Translations under genes and position numbers: made by a program
The notes under the pieces: generated by a model
The model's input: only the letters and a program-made list of their open reading frames with translations
What the model was told of the DNA's origin: nothing
Databases searched by the model: none
Origin: Prevotella sp.
Lineage (GTDB): Bacteria; Bacteroidota; Bacteroidia; Bacteroidales; Bacteroidaceae
DNA length: 16,569 nucleotides
NCBI GenBank assembly: GCA_003483565.1
Contig: DMYZ01000114.1
Coordinates: 1 to 16,569 of the forward strand
Direction of reading: 5' to 3'
Shown here: positions 16,321 to 16,569 of the stretch, in pieces
Layout: every line of letters begins with the position of its first letter
How positions within the stretch are numbered: position 1 is the stretch's first letter

Positions 16321-16569
16321 ATGAGTATAGAGTTGAAACAAGAAATGCAGGATGTGCTTGAAAACAATATTCTGCCTTATTGGTGTACTAAAGTTGTGGA
16401 TCATGAAAAGGGCGGGTTTTATGGCCGTGTTGATGGTCATGACCAGATACATCCTGATGCAGAGAAAGGAGCTGTTCTTAATGCTCGTATACTTTGGGCT
16501 TTCAGTGCTGCCTATAGAGTATTGAAAAAACAGGAGTATCTTGAAATGGCTACCCGAAGCAAACAATAT
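16321..16569 (+). CDS. cellobiose/mannobiose 2-epimerase, 5' part
   Basis: The reading frame starts at the ATG at 16321, two bases after the symporter stop, and stays open for 83 codons to the window edge. The visible N-terminus carries LENNILPYWCTKVVDHEKGG, GFYGRVDGHDQIHPDAEKGA and VLNARILWAFSAAYRVL. These are hallmark motifs of cellobiose 2-epimerases in the N-acylglucosamine 2-epimerase (AGE) superfamily, an (alpha/alpha)6 barrel. No signal peptide is present, so it is cytoplasmic. In this pathway it would convert mannobiose to mannosyl-glucose by C2 epimerisation of the reducing-end sugar, giving the GH130 its substrate. The catalytic histidines lie further along, outside the window, so intactness cannot be judged. 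Confidence 0.9.
   Translation, partial: MSIELKQEMQDVLENNILPYWCTKVVDHEKGGFYGRVDGHDQIHPDAEKGAVLNARILWAFSAAYRVLKKQEYLEMATRSKQY

Noticed and set aside
1..16569. Window length of 16569 bases equals that of the human mitochondrial genome
   Set aside because: This is coincidence: the content is a bacterial polysaccharide utilisation locus with signal peptides and Bacteroidetes promoters, and no mitochondrial genes are present.

Overview
The window is a bacterial polysaccharide utilisation locus (PUL), almost certainly from a Bacteroidales member. A Prevotella-like or Bacteroides-like host fits, but genus cannot be settled here. The reasons are a SusD-family protein, lipoproteins, promoters of the Bacteroidetes TAnnTTTG type, starts without Shine-Dalgarno sites, moderate AT richness, and a gene set that matches beta-mannan breakdown.

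Layout. Bases 1-2031 hold the 3' part of a SusD-like glycan-binding lipoprotein and a second surface-type lipoprotein in the SusE/F position, closed by a hairpin terminator (2046-2088). Bases 2165-6026 hold a three-gene unit with its own promoter: a small DUF4369-like lipoprotein, a large polytopic membrane protein resembling DUF6057, and a lipoprotein with one CXXCH haem-type motif and PD40/TolB-like repeats. Its function is unknown to me. A GH5 beta-mannanase follows with its own promoter (6102-7385). On the minus strand lie an SGNH acetylesterase and a GH36 alpha-galactosidase (transcribed 11160 to 7500). From a divergent promoter region at 11161-11367, a tight plus-strand operon runs to the right edge: CE7-like acetyl esterase, GH26 mannanase, GH130 mannosylglucose phosphorylase, GPH-family sugar symporter, and the first 83 codons of a cellobiose/mannobiose 2-epimerase.

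How they work together (inference from families). SusD and the SusE-position lipoprotein capture mannan at the surface, together with a SusC that must lie left of the window. Exported esterases strip acetyl groups, the GH36 removes alpha-galactose, and GH5 and GH26 cut the backbone to mannobiose. The symporter imports mannobiose, the epimerase converts it to mannosyl-glucose, and the GH130 phosphorolyses that to mannose 1-phosphate and glucose. The target is probably an acetylated galacto(gluco)mannan. No SusC, regulator or beta-mannosidase is seen in the window. No tRNA, rRNA, insertion sequence or CRISPR array was found.
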